A stretch of DNA of 21,751 nt from Spironucleus salmonicida. Lineage: Eukaryota; Fornicata; Diplomonadida; Hexamitidae. Position 1 is the stretch's first letter; each line of letters opens with the position of its first letter. The translations under genes and the position numbers were made by a program. Below the pieces are notes generated by a model. That model was not told the DNA's origin and did no database searches. It was given only the letters and a program-made list of their open reading frames with translations. The stretch is from the NCBI GenBank assembly GCA_000497125.2, contig CM035317.1:1856001-1877751 (forward strand), read 5' to 3'. Shown here piece after piece: positions 21,375 through 21,751 of the stretch.

Positions 21375-21751
21375 ATATAGTAATATTAGTAATATAGTAA
21401 AAATATAGTAATATAGTAATATAGTAATATAGTAATATAGTAATATAGTAATATAGTAATATAAAAAGTAATATAGTAATATAGTAATATAGTAATATAG
21501 TAATATAGTAATATAGTAATATAGTAATATAGTAATATAGTAATATAGTAATATAGTAATATAGTAATATAGTAATATAGTAATATAGTAATATAGTAAT
21601 ATAGTAATATAGTAATATAGTAATATAGTAATATAGTAATATAGTAATATAGTAATATAGTAATATAGTAATATAGTAATATAGTAATATAGTAATATAG
21701 TAATATAGTAATATAGTAATATAGTAATATAGTAATATAGTAATATAGTAA
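21375..21751 (+). repeat. Microsatellite (ATAGTAAT)n, runs to the window end
   Basis: An 8-bp unit, atagtaat, is repeated about 45 times. The start is irregular (21375-21410) and one interruption (ataaaaagtaat) lies near 21461-21472; the rest is perfect. It continues past the window, so its full length is unknown. The unit is unlike the G-rich telomere repeats known in protists with this code. Confidence 0.95.

Noticed and set aside
21375-21751. Telomeric repeat
   Set aside because: The 8-bp AT-only-plus-one-G unit is unlike known telomere repeats and lacks strand G-richness. It is a simple microsatellite.
1-21751. tRNA, rRNA or CRISPR features
   Set aside because: No T-loop-like GGTTCRANNCC with a matching acceptor stem was noticed, no conserved rRNA block, and no spaced direct repeats apart from the coding repeats and the microsatellite. 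A tRNAscan or Infernal run would settle this.

Overview
The window reads as nuclear DNA of a protist that uses the ciliate-type code (NCBI table 6: TAA and TAG = Gln, TGA the only stop). Under the standard code almost nothing is open for more than about 100 codons. With TAA/TAG read as Gln, two huge uninterrupted genes appear on the + strand, at 1-5010 (5' end outside the window) and 16022-21256. The reassignment can be seen directly: in tandem repeats inside the first gene the same residue is written CAA in some copies and TAA in others. The host could be a hexamitid diplomonad, an oxymonad of the Streblomastix type or a ciliate. Long decayed stretches and a microsatellite argue against a compact somatic ciliate chromosome. 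A small four-cysteine redox-type gene fits an anaerobic or microaerophilic lifestyle. The species cannot be fixed from this window.

Layout. 1-5010: C-terminal ~1,669 codons of giant protein A, with a ~430-residue coiled coil. 5011-8617: AT-rich DNA with no certain gene; one + frame (6270-7793) has only two TGAs in ~507 codons, and with the frame before it shows weak traces of a Ty1/copia-type polyprotein. 8618-10719: a GC-rich island (roughly 55% G+C at 9250-10640) holding what looks like a broken minus-strand gene. 10720-10822: a 103-bp AT-rich divergent spacer. 10823-11074: an intact 83-codon C_GCAxxG_C_C-type gene. 11263-13651: a second broken minus-strand gene with a degenerate kinesin-like P-loop. 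13652-16021: no certain gene, only weak candidates. 16022-21256: giant protein B, 1,744 residues, a paralogue of A. 21257-21751: a 32-bp perfect palindrome, then an 8-bp microsatellite running to the end of the window.

The two giants share the order of several anchor motifs but resemble no family I can name. They are the best candidates here for something undescribed. They flank about 11 kb in which at least two other genes seem to be decaying. That looks more like a lineage-specific family in a degenerating neighbourhood than an operon-like system. I see no sign that the middle genes work together with the giants.
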